This document shows positions 34,901 through 45,077 of a DNA stretch of 64,000 nt, in pieces (position 1 is the stretch's first letter; the number at the start of each line of letters is the position of its first letter). The notes below the pieces were generated by a model. It searched no databases. It saw nothing but the letters and a program-made list of their open reading frames with translations, and had not been told where the DNA came from. Origin of the DNA: Leptodactylus fallax (Eukaryota > Chordata > Amphibia > Anura > Leptodactylidae); assembly GCA_947044405.1 (NCBI GenBank), contig CAMRHE010000018.1:4464001-4528000 (forward strand), in the 5' to 3' direction. Made by a program: the position numbers and the translations under genes.

Positions 34901-36370
34901 ACAAGACTGAGTTTCAGATAACTGAAGTATCTATCATGTTCCATGATGTTTACAGAAGGGGCAGGAAGAGGAGAAGAGGGAGACAGAGGCAGAAATACAC
35001 AGAGAAGCTGCTGCAGCTTCAAATGAGTGTTGTACCTCACCCCAGTGATGAATTTACAGCTATACTGGTTGGTACTTCTCTATAATGTTTTCTCTCTAGT
35101 GTGCAGTGTATGGTAGATGTCATAACCGCTAGTTTCCACCCACTTAAGGAAAATGGACAATGACAATTAAAGCCTGCAGAGGTATAAACTATTAAAAAAT
35201 ACCATACAATGGCCAGATATAGTGCCACTCCTCATGTACCCACACATGACACCCTATTATGAAAAGTTACCCAAAACAACAGGTACACTCTAATAAATCA
35301 GGGAAAACATTTTCAAAAAAACATTCATACCATAACATATAATTATAGTAAATTATAGTAAAGAAGGCAAAAAGAAATAAAGAAAGCATAAAAGGTAATT
35401 TTCGCCACAGCTGGACTAAAGAGGTTAAAACATGGCTGAAAATGTACAATATGTGTCTTTAAAGTTGATAGAAACCAACTCAGCTATAAAGTATTGCTGT
35501 AAATAATCATAGAAACATTTATGGAAAACATATACACATATCTTTATTCAATATGCGAAAATGAGGTAACATCATTCTCTATTGCCTAACCTATTGCCTG
35601 GAAACAATTTAAGGTCCTTATGATGGCTCTATTACTAGTATCACCATTTTGTAATTTACAAACTTCAAAAAAACCTTCAGTCTTGAGCAGATAAGTTTAA
35701 CTTCAAGGTTTATTTCACTGAAACATGGAACAGTTTTTTATTATTTCAAGAACACATTTGGCTTTCTTCTTTATGAAAATCATTTTAAAGCAATGTGATC
35801 AAATCTGCCTATACAATATGATAGATTATTTGGTAGTAAGAAATGACCAAAAAAAACCCCATATTCCATATTATGTCATCAATGACACGTCTCCCTGTAT
35901 GAACCTGTTACTCTTGCTTATTATCAGAGAAATATAATGACATTTTGTAACCAGATTATATTGTTTATTTTCTAGAAGCCACAATTAGTTAAGGCATTGA
36001 ATCAACATAGGGTTGGGAGATGAAAAGCTGATCTGAATGCATGTCTATAACATTGAAGGCAAAATACTAACATTTCTAGGTTTCATTGACAGATATCATC
36101 GAGACATGAATGCGTGAAGACAAAAATGGCAGTGGAAAGTCAAACATAACAGTTAGCAGTTTTCATTCTATTCTTCACTGTAAACTGTTGAATGCTTTGG
36201 TCAATGTTCTCTGCCATATATAAGTGAAGAGCTATACTTCAGGTGTCATCTGCTCAGTCCTCCCTAGTTTTAGTAAAGACTAAAACATAATCAAAAGTAA
36301 ATGTTATAAAAAAGATGAATATCCATTGAAATAGTTATAATATTTAAAGAGCATTCTCAAATTTTAAAAT
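31967..36370. other. No gene seen; scattered repeat fragments
   Basis: AT-rich. About 33055-33125 (GAACTTGATGGACTTG, CCAACCTCATCTAATATG) looks like a widespread vertebrate repeat tail. Around 33606 a GAGGCATAACTAGA word resembles a hAT-type end without a partner. About 33808-34370 (AACCCTTTAGTGACTGG) looks like another decayed non-autonomous element. Frames in this stretch are short and lack domains. Confidence 0.4.
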
Positions 36371-36372
36371 TA

Positions 36373-37950
36373 CAGTATTCGGCCCCCTTGAAATTTTCAA
36401 CCTTTTGCCACATTTCAGGCTTCAAACATAAGGATATAAACTTTAAATTTTTTGGTAAAGAATCAACAACAAGTGGGACACAATCGTGAAGTGGAACGAA
36501 ATTTATTGGATATTTTAAACTTTTGTAAAAAATAAAAAACTGAAAAGCCAAATTATTAATACTTTGTAGCGCCACCTTTTGCTGCGATTACAGCTGCAAG
36601 TCGCTTGGGGTATGTCTCTATCAGTTTTGCACATCGAGAGACTGAAATTCTTGCCCATTCTTCCTTGGAAAACAGCTCGAGCTCAGTGAGGTTGGATGGA
36701 GAGCGTTTGTGAACAGCAGTTTTCAGCTCTTTCCACAGATTCTCGATCGGATTCAGGTCTGAACTTTGACTTGGCCATTCTAACACCTGGATACGTTTAT
36801 TTGTGAACCATTCCATTGTAGATTTTGCTTTATGTTTGGGATCATTGTCTTGTTGGAAGATAAATCTCCGTCCCAGTCTCAGGTCTTTTGCAGACTCCAA
36901 CAGGTTTTCTTCCAGAATGGTCCTGTATTTGGCTCCATCCATCTTCCCATCAATTTTAACCATCTTCCCTGTCCCTGCTGAAGAAAAGCAGGCCCAAACC
37001 ATGATGCTGCCACCACCATGTTTGACAGTGGGGATGGTGTGTTCAGGGTGATGAGCTGTGTTGCTTTTACGCCAAACATATCATTTTGCATTGTGGCCAA
37101 AAAGTTCGATTTTCATCTGACCAGAGCACCTTCTTCCACATGTTTGATGTGTCTCCCAGGTGGCTTGTGGCAAACTTTAAACGAGACTTTTTATGGATAT
37201 CTTTGAGAAATGGCTTTCTTCTTGCCACTCTTCCATAAAGGCCAGATTTGTGCAGTGTACGACTGATTGTTGTCCTATGGACAGACTCTCCCACCTCAGC
37301 TGTAGATCTCTGCAGTTCATCCAGAGTGATCATGGGCCTCTTGGCTGCATCTCTGATCAGTCTTCTCCTTGTTTGAGATGAAAGTTTAGAGGGACGGCCA
37401 GGTCTTGGTAGATTTGCAGTGGTCTGATACTCCTTCCATTTCAATATGATCGCTTGCACAGTGCTCCTTGGGATGTTTAAAGTTTGGGAAATCTTTTTGT
37501 ATCCAAATCCGGCTTTAAACTTCTCCACAACAGTATCACGGACCTGCCTGGTGTGTTCCTTGGTCTTCATGATGCTCTCTGCGCTTTAAACAGAACCCTG
37601 AGACTATCACAGAGCAGTTGCATTTATACGGAGACTTGATTACACACAGGTGGATTATATTTATTATCATCAGTCATTTAGGACAACAGAGATCCTCACT
37701 GAACTTTTGGAGTGAGTTTGCTGCACTGAAAGTAAAGGGGCCGAATAATATTGCATGCCCCACTTTTCAGTTTTTTATTTGTTACAAAAGTTTAAAATAA
37801 CCAATAAATTTCATTCCACTTCACAGTTGTGTCCCATTTGTTGTTGATTCTTCACCAAAAAATTAAAATTTTATATCCTTATGTTTGAAGCCTGAAATGT
37901 GGCAAAAGGTTGAAAAGTTCAAGGGCGCCGAATACTTTCGCAAGGCACTG
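36373..37950 (-). mobile_element. Tc1-like element with clipped left tip
   Basis: The right end AATACTTTCGCAAGGCACTG is followed by TA (37951-37952). The left starts CAGTATTCGGCCCCC after TA (36371-36372); compared with the right end it lacks about 13 bp just inside the terminal CAG. Long inverted repeats follow (CAACAACAAGTGGGACACAA against the same word near 37835). Orientation is minus. Confidence 0.88.
36556..37570 (-). pseudogene. Tc1-like transposase with one frameshift region
   Basis: Two long pieces account for a whole transposase. The N-terminal piece (37570-37067) has the helix-turn-helix region, GRPS linker and the first catalytic D in WSDEN. A small deletion just after this D (about 5 nt, judged against sister copies) shifts the frame. 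The C-terminal piece (37002-36556) runs from MVWACFSSAGTGK through [10 protein letters not shown] and NPIENLWKELK to GGATKY. All three catalytic residues survive, but the reading frame does not. Confidence 0.85.
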
Positions 37951-37952
37951 TA

Positions 37953-38317
37953 TATCATATAGCTAAGGTAAGCCATTACCTTATGATCAGCGGGATCTAA
38001 ACTCTAGAAATCCCACTAGCACTGACCCTGAGAATGAAGGGGTCACAGCACTTGTGAAGCACTGCACCCCCTTTCTTTTTCTCTGCACAGCAGCACTCCT
38101 GCCCACCCACTTTGCAGCGAATATCAGTGAAAGGTACACAGGGCTAAATCAACTCTGAATCCCCTTCATTCTAATATCGGTGGAGGACCCAGAAGGAGGG
38201 AAAAAGAGAGAAAATTATTTTTGATGCCCTTTACAGCTTTTTTTTTTTCAAAAGCAGAAAAGGAAATTGAACCTACAATGTGAATTGTTGTCTTAGGCAG
38301 CATGAGTTTTTCTTTCA
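37953..38317. other. No gene seen
   Basis: Short mixed stretch with a poly-T run (38229-38239); no supported frame. Confidence 0.4.
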
Positions 38318-38678
38318 GACCAGGGCCCCACTGCAATTTTGCCACAGTGGAAACGCCACAGCAAAAACTGCAGCATTTCACAGTCCATGCAAAGTGGATA
38401 GGATTCTGGCTAATCTCATCCAAACATTGCAGAAAAATATCCACAGCAGACATGTTGTGATTTCAAAAACCTTCACGTTTTTGTAAATCGCAGCATGTCA
38501 ATTATACCAATGGAAACGCTGGTGTTTTCCGTATAGGTACAGTTGAAGCAGAAAGTCCGCAAAGGAAAACTCTGGAGACTTTCTGTGAAAAGCGCTGCAG
38601 GAAAAACTGTGATGCATTTCGCCACGATTTTTCCTGCAGCGTTTTTTGGCTGCAGCTTGCTATGTGAGGCCTTAGCCT
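38318..38678. mobile_element. MITE of the GGGGCCCCAC/GTGGGGCC group
   Basis: Starts CAGGGCCCCACTGC and ends GCTATGTGAGGCCTTAGCC. The interior shares GCAAAGTGGATAGGATTCT, CGCAGCATGTCAATTATACC and GCGCTGCAGGAAAAA with 31663-31966 and 39402-39685. Confidence 0.6.
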
Positions 38679-39119
38679 AAGACAATTGCATAAAGATAAG
38701 AACATGAATCACAGTCAGTGGCGTAGCTAGCGGGGAGGGCAGAGGGGGCGGCTGCCCCGGGCCCACTGACTCTGTGGGGCCCACCCCAGGGCCTCCTTTA
38801 AAACATGCTTTACTTTTAACTAGATCGGTGTCTGCAGACACCGATATAGTTAATACGCATCCTGCCACTTAACTGTCTTGTAAACCGCAAGTCACTTCAA
38901 GCCTGCGGTTTACGAGACACCGAGACCACAGACAGATGTCTGCTTCTCGGCATAGGCAGGCGCGATGACGTCATAGCATCACGCCTCCTGCACTGAGATA
39001 CACGTCCTGTGCGTGGACTGGGAGAAGGAGGCGGTGGCTACACTCATCATAGGATCGCAGGTAGCTGAGTACAACTTTCTCTTTTGTTTTTTGTTTTTTT
39101 TTAGCGCAGTTATAGGTAA

Positions 39120-39400
39120 TTTAATAGTATAGGGGAGGGGGAATTATAACTATAAGGAAGGATTCATTAGGGGGCATTATGACGATATATTTATATAAGG
39201 GGGCATTATGAACATAATGGGGGTCATTTATATAAGGGTTATTAGGGGGCATTATAAATAAATGAGGGGAGGTTATTTATATAAGGGGCCATTAGGGGCA
39301 TCACTTATATAAGGGGTCATTAGGGATGTGGTATTTATGTCAGGGGGAATCAGGGGCATAATATAAGGGGCAATTAATTTAATTAAGGTGTAATTTGTGC
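39120..39400. repeat. Degenerate GGGGCATTA / TATATAAGG minisatellite
   Basis: Irregular tandem units such as TTATATAAGGGGGCATTA with variable spacing. A shorter version is present at 41465-41560 and 56995-57080. Confidence 0.7.
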
Positions 39401-39401
39401 T

Positions 39402-39685
39402 TTTTTAAGACTAAAACACCATGTAGTGAGCCGCAGCAAAAAAGCGCTGCAGGAAAAATCGCGGTAGTGCATCACGGTTTTTTCCACAGCGCTTTTCACA
39501 GGAGGTCCGCAGAGGTTTCCTCTGCAGACTTTCTGCTTCCATTATACCTATAGGGAAACCGCCAGCGCTTTCGTAGGTTTAATTGACATGTTGTGATTTC
39601 CAAAACCACAACAGTTTTGGAAATCACAGCGCATACGCTGCGCATATTTTTCCGCAATGTGTGCATGGGATTCACTAGAATGAGT
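39402..39685. mobile_element. MITE fragment
   Basis: Inverted-orientation relative of 38318-38678 and 31663-31966 (AAGCGCTGCAGGAAAAATCG, TTTCTGCTTCCATTATACC, GGGATTCACTAGAATGAG). Only one end is recognisable. Confidence 0.55.
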
Positions 39686-39826
39686 TTTCCATCTCATTTT
39701 TATTGATGATCTATCCTCAGAATAGATCATCAATAAGAGATCAGTAATTCCCCACTGATCACCTGTATGAAAGGGCCATGGCGCCTGTTTATATCATGCT
39801 GTCTGTTTATAGTGACCTTTGATGTC

Positions 39827-39839
39827 ATTCCAGTCTTGT
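39827..39839. repeat. Left target-site duplication of the retrozyme insertion
   Basis: ATTCCAGTCTTGT, repeated perfectly at 41261-41273. The first three bases could belong to the repeat unit itself, so the duplication is 10 to 13 bp. The related uninterrupted locus at 56761-56790 reads straight through this point (ACAGTCTTGTCATATAGAC). Confidence 0.85.
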
Positions 39840-39956
39840 ATCACAAGGCATTATGGGAAAGGAGCTGGGAGCTCATGCATCCTCTGTTGGATGTACCAGA
39901 TCCTCAATTTGCTTTTGACTCATCGAGTCTTGAGACAGCAAAAGGGATTTTAGCCA

Positions 39957-40034
39957 AGCCAGTTTCACTTATCTGCACACAGCGCTGTTTCAGGATTTTT
40001 GTCCCTCATCAGTACAGAGCAAAGTGAACTAGCT
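39957..40034 (-). ncRNA. Type I hammerhead ribozyme motif, unit 1
   Basis: Minus strand: stem I strand AGCTAGTTCACTT, then CTGATGA (40012-40006), stem II GGGA/TCCT with an A-rich loop, GAAAC and a palindromic stem III (ACAGCGCTGT). The cleavage triplet here is GTG rather than GTH. A G at position 17 is not normally tolerated, so this copy is probably inactive. Confidence 0.8.
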
Positions 40035-40266
40035 GGCTTTGTGGGAGGCAATGAGTGGGTTAGGGACAAGAATCTCTCACATTGAGGAGAGCACCAGTGA
40101 AGGTGTGTAGAGCTTGAATTGCCTTTTGCCCTCTACTTAGCATCTACATATCACAAGGCATTATGGGAAAGGAGCTGGGAGCTCATGCGCCCTCTGATGG
40201 ATATAACAGACCCTCAATTTGCTTTTGAGTCACCGAGTCTTGAGACAGCAAAAGGGATTTTAGCCA

Positions 40267-40344
40267 AGCCAGTTTCACTTATCTGCATACAGCGCTGTTT
40301 CAGGATTTTTGTCCCTCATCAGTACAGAGCAAAGTGAACTGGCT
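40267..40344 (-). ncRNA. Type I hammerhead ribozyme motif, unit 2
   Basis: Same architecture as unit 1, with cleavage triplet GTA, intact CTGATGA and GAAAC cores and an intact stem II (GGGA/TCCT, closing pair a G-U wobble). Stem I pairs AGCCAGTTCACTT with AAGTGAAACTGGCT through 13 pairs with one bulged A. This is the best preserved copy of the direct array. Confidence 0.88.
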
Positions 40345-40574
40345 GGCTTTGTAGGAGGCAATGAGTGGATTAGGGACAAGAATCTTTCACATTGAGGAGA
40401 GCACCAGAGAAGGTGTAGAAATTGAATTGCCTTTTGCCCTCTACTTAGTACCTACATATCACAAGGCATTATGGGAAAGGAGCTGGGAACTCATATGCCC
40501 TCTGTTGGATATAACAGATCCTCAATTAGCTTTTGACTCACCGAGTCCTGAGATAGCAAAAGGGATTTTAGCCA

Positions 40575-40652
40575 AGCCAGTTTCACTTATCTGCGTACAG
40601 CGCTGTTTCAGGATTTTTGCTTCTCATCAGGACAGAGCAAAGCGAACTGGCT
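40575..40652 (-). ncRNA. Type I hammerhead ribozyme motif, unit 3, stem II disrupted
   Basis: CTGATGA, GAAAC and the GTA triplet are present, but the stem II strand reads GAAGC instead of GGGAC, breaking the pairing with ATCCT. Stem I retains pairing through a U-G wobble. Activity is probably reduced or lost. Confidence 0.8.
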
Positions 40653-40884
40653 GGCTTTGTGGGAGGCAATGAGTGGGTTGGGGACAAGAATCTCTCACAT
40701 TGAGGAGAGCACCAGTGAAGGTGTGTAGAGCTTGAATTGCCTTTTGCCCTCTACTTAGCATCTACATAACACAAGGCATTATGGGAAAGGAGCTGGGAGC
40801 TCATGCGCCCTCTGTTGGATGTAACAGATCCTCAATTTGCTTTCGACTCACCGAGTCTTGAGACAGCAAAAGGGATTTTAGCCA

Positions 40885-40906
40885 AGCCAGTTTCACTTAT
40901 CTGCAT
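40885..40906 (-). ncRNA. Half hammerhead at array breakpoint
   Basis: Only the 3' stem I strand remains (plus strand AGCCAGTTTCACTTATCTGC then AT). The direct array ends at 40906, one base beyond the predicted cleavage point (between 40905 and 40906 on the minus strand). Confidence 0.8.
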
Positions 40907-40989
40907 TCAAGCTCTACACACTTTCACTGGTGCTCTCCTCAATGTGAGAGATTCTTGTCCCTAACCCACTCATTGCCTCCCACAAAGCC

Positions 40990-41067
40990 AGCCAGTTCAC
41001 TTTGCTTTGTACTGATGAGGGACAAAAATCCTGAAACAGCGCTGTATGCAGATAAGTGAAACTGGCT
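40990..41067 (+). ncRNA. Type I hammerhead ribozyme motif in the inverted segment
   Basis: Plus strand: stem I AGCCAGTTCACTT (40990-41002), CTGATGA (41012-41018), stem II GGGA/TCCT with a CAAAAA loop, GAAAC (41033-41037), stem III ACAGCGCTGT with only a 2-nt loop, GTA triplet 41044-41046, then AAGTGAAACTGGCT (41054-41067). All core nucleotides are present. Such a short stem III is weak in a monomer but can pair between neighbouring units, as in newt-type double hammerheads. Confidence 0.88.
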
Positions 41068-41260
41068 TGGCTAAAATCCCTTTTGCTGTCTCAAGACTCG
41101 GTGAGTTGAAAGCAAATTGAGGATCTGTTATATCCAACAGAGGGCGCATGAGCTCCCAGCTCCTTTCCCATAATGCTTTGTGATATGTAGATGCTAAGTA
41201 GAGGGCAAAAGGCAATTCAAGCTCTACATACCTTCATTGGTGCTCTCCTCAATGTGAGAG

Positions 41261-41273
41261 ATTCCAGTCTTGT
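41261..41273. repeat. Right target-site duplication of the retrozyme insertion
   Basis: ATTCCAGTCTTGT, identical to 39827-39839. Confidence 0.85.
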
Positions 41274-41798
41274 CACATAGACGTGCATAGGACGAGGCTG
41301 TAGTTACATTACATGGCCACTATGAAATGAATTACACTATGTGAACAGAGAAGGGGTCACAGCACTTACACAAGTACCATGGTTCATTCAAACAGCTGAT
41401 CCTGGGGGTCCCAGGTATTGGAACCCCACTAATTTTTTTTTACCTTTTAATTAGGAAACACCTGGGGCATTATTAATAAGGGGCACATTATTTAAAGGGG
41501 ATACACAGGGAAGTTATTCATTTAAAGATGAACTTGTGGGTATTATTCATTATGGGGGGGTTATATTATATATTTTAGAATTAGGGGTAGCAGCAGGATG
41601 GGTGCACAAGTGAGGACAATGTGTGACAGATGCCTGGAAAGGTAAGGAGCTAAAGATATACCTAAGTTGGGGGCCCACTTGGACATGTTCGCCTCCCCCC
41701 ATCCTGTGCTGAACCCCTAGCTATGCCTCTGATCACAGTTTAACTGTTGTTTCACCTTTTTTCATAAGTCACAAGTACAAATGGATATGATAAACCTC

Positions 41799-41962
41799 AT
41801 AGATTGTAAGCTATTGCGAGCAGGGCCCTCACTCCGATGTGTGAATTGATTTATTACACTGTAATGTCTCACTTTATCTGTACATGAGCTCAATGATGTG
41901 TAAATTGCTGTGGAACATGTTGGCGCTATATAAATAAAATTAATTATCGTTATTTTTATTAT
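41799..41962 (+). mobile_element. L2/CR1-like LINE 3' tail
   Basis: The plus strand carries the LINE 3' UTR words CATAGATTGTAAGCT, GGCGCTATATAAATAAAAT and a TTATTATTATTA tail, the complement of the left end of the LINE at 15052. No coding part remains. Confidence 0.75.
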
Positions 41963-42169
41963 TATTATGTATCACATAGGAAATGACTTCAAATGATAGT
42001 TATTTGTAACAAATGCTATTTTCACAAAATACCCTTTTTCAAATATTATACAGCCTTTTCAAACAAACATTAATAATTAGACACAGAAGTATTTTTTAAA
42101 ATAGACACCAAGTAAAAAAATGTGATATTTTGCAGGATCTAACAGAAAAATGTAATATAACAATTAACA

Positions 42170-42530
42170 AGTTACCCCTATCCAAATAATAGTAGGTGAG
42201 TTGCTGATCAGTGGGGGTCTGACTACTGGGGCCGTCATCAATCATGAGAGCTGGGGTGTTTTGCACCCCAGTTTGATTGGAATGGCAGCATGGGCAATGA
42301 GCGCTAGTCCATTTATTTCAGTGGGACTTCCAGAAATAGATGAGTAACGTGTTTCAGCTATTTTTGTCAGGTCCCACTGAAATGGAGGGTTGCATGCAGC
42401 CCAACCTGCCACTCCATAAAAATTGGAGTGAAAAACATCCCAGTTCTTTTGATTGTGGCATCCTAGAGATAAGACCCCACTGTTCAGCAAGTTACCTCCT
42501 ATCCTTTGTATAGGGGGTAACTTTTTGTTA
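42170..42530. mobile_element. MITE with GTTACCCCTAT ends
   Basis: The left AAGTTACCCCTATCCAAATA and right TTTGTATAGGGGGTAACTTT are inverted copies. The interior holds a GTGGGGTCTGAC-like segment. The frame 42242-42490 lies within it and is not considered a gene. Confidence 0.55.
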
Positions 42531-43969
42531 CTGGATTCCCTTTAATCATGGGAAAACCCTATTAATGACTGTGACAATTCTTTAGACTAACCAGACACTC
42601 TTATAATCATTGTTGCATTCACAGGTTGTCATTTTTATCTCCTTTTACCTTACAAATATAGATATTAAAATAAACTTACTTAAGAAGCAGAATTTAATAG
42701 ACTCAGTAACAGTCATCTAAAGTAGGAAATGCGACTACCATCGAATGAGGTGGTACATATTTATGACGGTTTAATAGCATTATCACAGAAAGATGAAACA
42801 AGAGTTGTATAACACAGTGACTCACAGACCTATAAAGATGAAATAGCATTTTAGAAGAGGATTATGCTATTTACATATTTAATCATCATTGAGGCAAACA
42901 AGAAGTAGAAGCCTTACATGGTGAGAAAACATTCAACAGTTTAGAAATGCCCAAAGCTGATTTATTGACAAGTGAATTAAACACATTTCCTAAAGTATCA
43001 GAACCTACAGAGCAGCTGGGAAAGCAACGCTCATTAGATGGTGTGGATGCTGAGTTATCGGCTGATTAATGGACTTTAATTACTGTAGATGAGAGTACTC
43101 TGTTACATAAAGAAGCCTTTCCTGTTATGTCTACAATGTATAAGCAGCAACAGAACAGAAGCCCCATGGGTATATCCTTAATATGAATGCATTAATCTAC
43201 TATCAAAGGTCTGTGTAAATAAAGAGGGGGTTGTAACCTGAGTCTCATGGTTTTCCAAAGGGTGCATGAATGAAATTTGGATGATTAAAAACCTCTACAG
43301 CCAGGACATACCAACCTATTGTAGCTACAAAGAGACCCAGTAGGTCAGAGGGTCCTATCACCTCAACAACAGCTTTCTACTGTCTATTAGATTGAAGGTA
43401 AATTCCTAAACTAATGAACTTCAGGACTAGCGATTACTGGTAGATTATTTTAAGAGAGAAGGAATGGGAGTGCTATATGTAGAGATACTGGAAAACAAGG
43501 GCCCTATAACTGTTTTTTGAACAGGGGCCCTCAACTGTCTGTGTCCACCCCGTCTAAAGCATATTTTGGATTTCATTTGTATATGAACATAAACCAAGAA
43601 AGCACTGTAGTAGTAGCATAACATGACTCCTGTAAGCAGATATTACCATTAAAGAGGTCATTCAGCTTCCAAAAAATATCTAAACATACATCCACAGCAG
43701 TGCTTAATACTCACTGTTCCCTTGTGCACCCTTTGCTTGGCTTAATTTTACTTGCTCCTCTTTGTATCACTGTTATTTACATTCAGTGAATCTGTGGACA
43801 AACTACATTTCCAATGTTTCATCTGCCTGCTCTCACTCTCTGTGTACCTCGCCATTCTCCACTCTCCTCTGCAATGAAATTACAGGTAATAAATCACTCT
43901 CACATCTTAGTTCATGTGCTGCTGTGATGTTTCAACACTCTGAGGTCATTGACCTGAAAAGAAATCAGA
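42531..43969. other. Non-repetitive sequence, candidate conserved non-coding block
   Basis: No transposon ends and no supported frame. The part 42950-43110 is rich in homeodomain-type words (GATTTATTGACAAG, GAATTAAAC, CTGATTAATGG, TTTAATTACTG) and looks unlike the surrounding repeats. Conservation cannot be judged from one sequence. Confidence 0.35.
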
Positions 43970-43971
43970 TA

Positions 43972-45077
43972 CAGTGGGTACGGAAAGTATTCAGACCCCT
44001 TTAAATTTTTCACTCTTTGTTTCATTGCAGCCATTTGCTAAAAGCAAAAAAAGTTCATTTTATTTCTCATTAATGTACACTCAGCACCCTATCTTGACAG
44101 AAAAAAAAAAAAGAAATGTAGATATAAATATAAGTATTCAGACCCTTTGCTCAGTATTGAGTAGAAGCACCCTTTTGAGCTAGTACAGCTATGAGTCTTC
44201 TGGGGAATGATGCAATAAGTTTTTCACATATGGATTTGGGGATCCTCTGCCATTCTTCCTGGCAGATCCTCTCCAGTTCCGTCAGGTTGGATGGTTAACA
44301 TTGGTGGACAGCCATTTTCAGGTCTCTCCAGAGATGCTCAATTGGGTTGAGGTCAGGGCTCTGGCTGGGCCAGTCAAGAATGGTCACAGAGTTGTTCCGA
44401 AGCCACTCCTTTGTTATTTTAGCTGTGTGCTTAGGGTCATTGTCTTGTTGGAAGGTGAACCGTCGGCCCAGTCTGAGGTCCAGAGCACTCTGGAAGAGGT
44501 TTTCTTCCAGGATATCTCTGTACTTGGCTGCATTCATCTTTCCTTCAATTGCAACCAGTCATCCTGTCCCTGCAGCTGAAAAACACCCCCATAGCATTAT
44601 GCTGCTACCACCATGTTTCACTATTGGGATTGTATTGGGCAGGTGATGAGCAGTGCCTGGTTTTCTCCACACATACCGCTTAGAATTAACGTCAAAAAGT
44701 TCAATCTTTGTCTCATCAGGCCAGATAATCTTATTTCTCATAGTCTGGGAGTCCTTCATGTGTTTTTTGGCAAACTCTATGCGGGCTTTCATATGTCTTG
44801 CACTGAGGAGAGGCTTCCTTCGGGCCACTCTTCCATAAAGCCCCGACTGGTGGAGGGCTGCAGTGATAAGTGACTTTGTGGAACTGTCTCCCGTCTCCCT
44901 ACTGCATCTCTGGAGCTCAGCCACAGTGATCTTTGGGTTCTTCATTACTTCTCTCACCAAGGCTCGTCTCCCATGATTGCTCAGTTTGGCTGGACGGCCA
45001 GGTCTAGGAAGAGTTCTGGTTGTCCCAAACTTCTTCCATTTAAGGATTATGGAGGCCACTGTGCTCTTAGGAACCTT
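43972..45077 (-). mobile_element. Tc1-like element, 5' truncated
   Basis: Starts CAGTGGGTACGGAAAGTATT after TA (43970-43971) and keeps the 3' inverted repeat and most of the transposase on the minus strand. At about 45077 it ends abruptly inside the helix-turn-helix coding region (after LKVPKSTV) and joins the interior of a hAT-like element. The other terminal repeat is missing. Confidence 0.85.
44151..45077 (-). pseudogene. Tc1-like transposase, truncated and with stops
   Basis: Starts within the N-terminal helix-turn-helix domain and keeps a GRPA-type linker, the first catalytic D (WPDETKIELF), the second ([10 protein letters not shown]) and the glutamate ([11 protein letters not shown]). 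In-frame stops lie at about 44562 (a TGA after AAGTG) and about 44297 (a TAA after HQC). The C-terminal coding region continues to the stop at 44151. All three catalytic residues are present, but the protein cannot be made. Confidence 0.85.

Larger units (their letters stand above)
39840..41260 (-). mobile_element. Tandem 310-bp hammerhead retrozyme array
   Basis: Direct units start at 39841, 40151, 40459 and 40769 (TCACAAGGCATTATGGG; periods 310, 308, 310). The fourth stops at 40906, and 40907-41260 is an inverted segment of just over one unit. Every complete unit carries a hammerhead ribozyme motif, on the minus strand in the direct units and on the plus strand in the inverted part. The whole block is flanked by a 10-13 bp duplication. 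Small tandem repeats with a type I hammerhead are the hallmark of retrozymes, non-autonomous retroelements known in plants and animals. The similar frames (39767-40027, 40119-40337, 40361-40672, 40997-41215) follow from the repeat and match no known domain. Confidence 0.85.
38716..41731. mobile_element. hAT-like non-autonomous element hosting the retrozyme array
   Basis: Starts CAGTGGCGTAGCTAGC and ends CTAGCTATGCCTCTG, flanked by a perfect octamer duplication ATCACAGT (38708-38715, 41732-41739). Without the 1.43-kb insertion at 39840-41260 it is about 1.6 kb. It contains a degenerate GGGGCATTA-type minisatellite (39120-39400) and a MITE fragment (39402-39685). No transposase. A related copy without the inner insertion is visible at 56620-57190. 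Confidence 0.85.

Noticed and set aside
39767..41215. Four similar 70-100 residue frames (YHKALWERSWELM...HQYRAK)
   Set aside because: They recur because the 310-bp unit is repeated, lie antisense to the ribozyme strand and match no known domain; the unit is better explained as a retrozyme.
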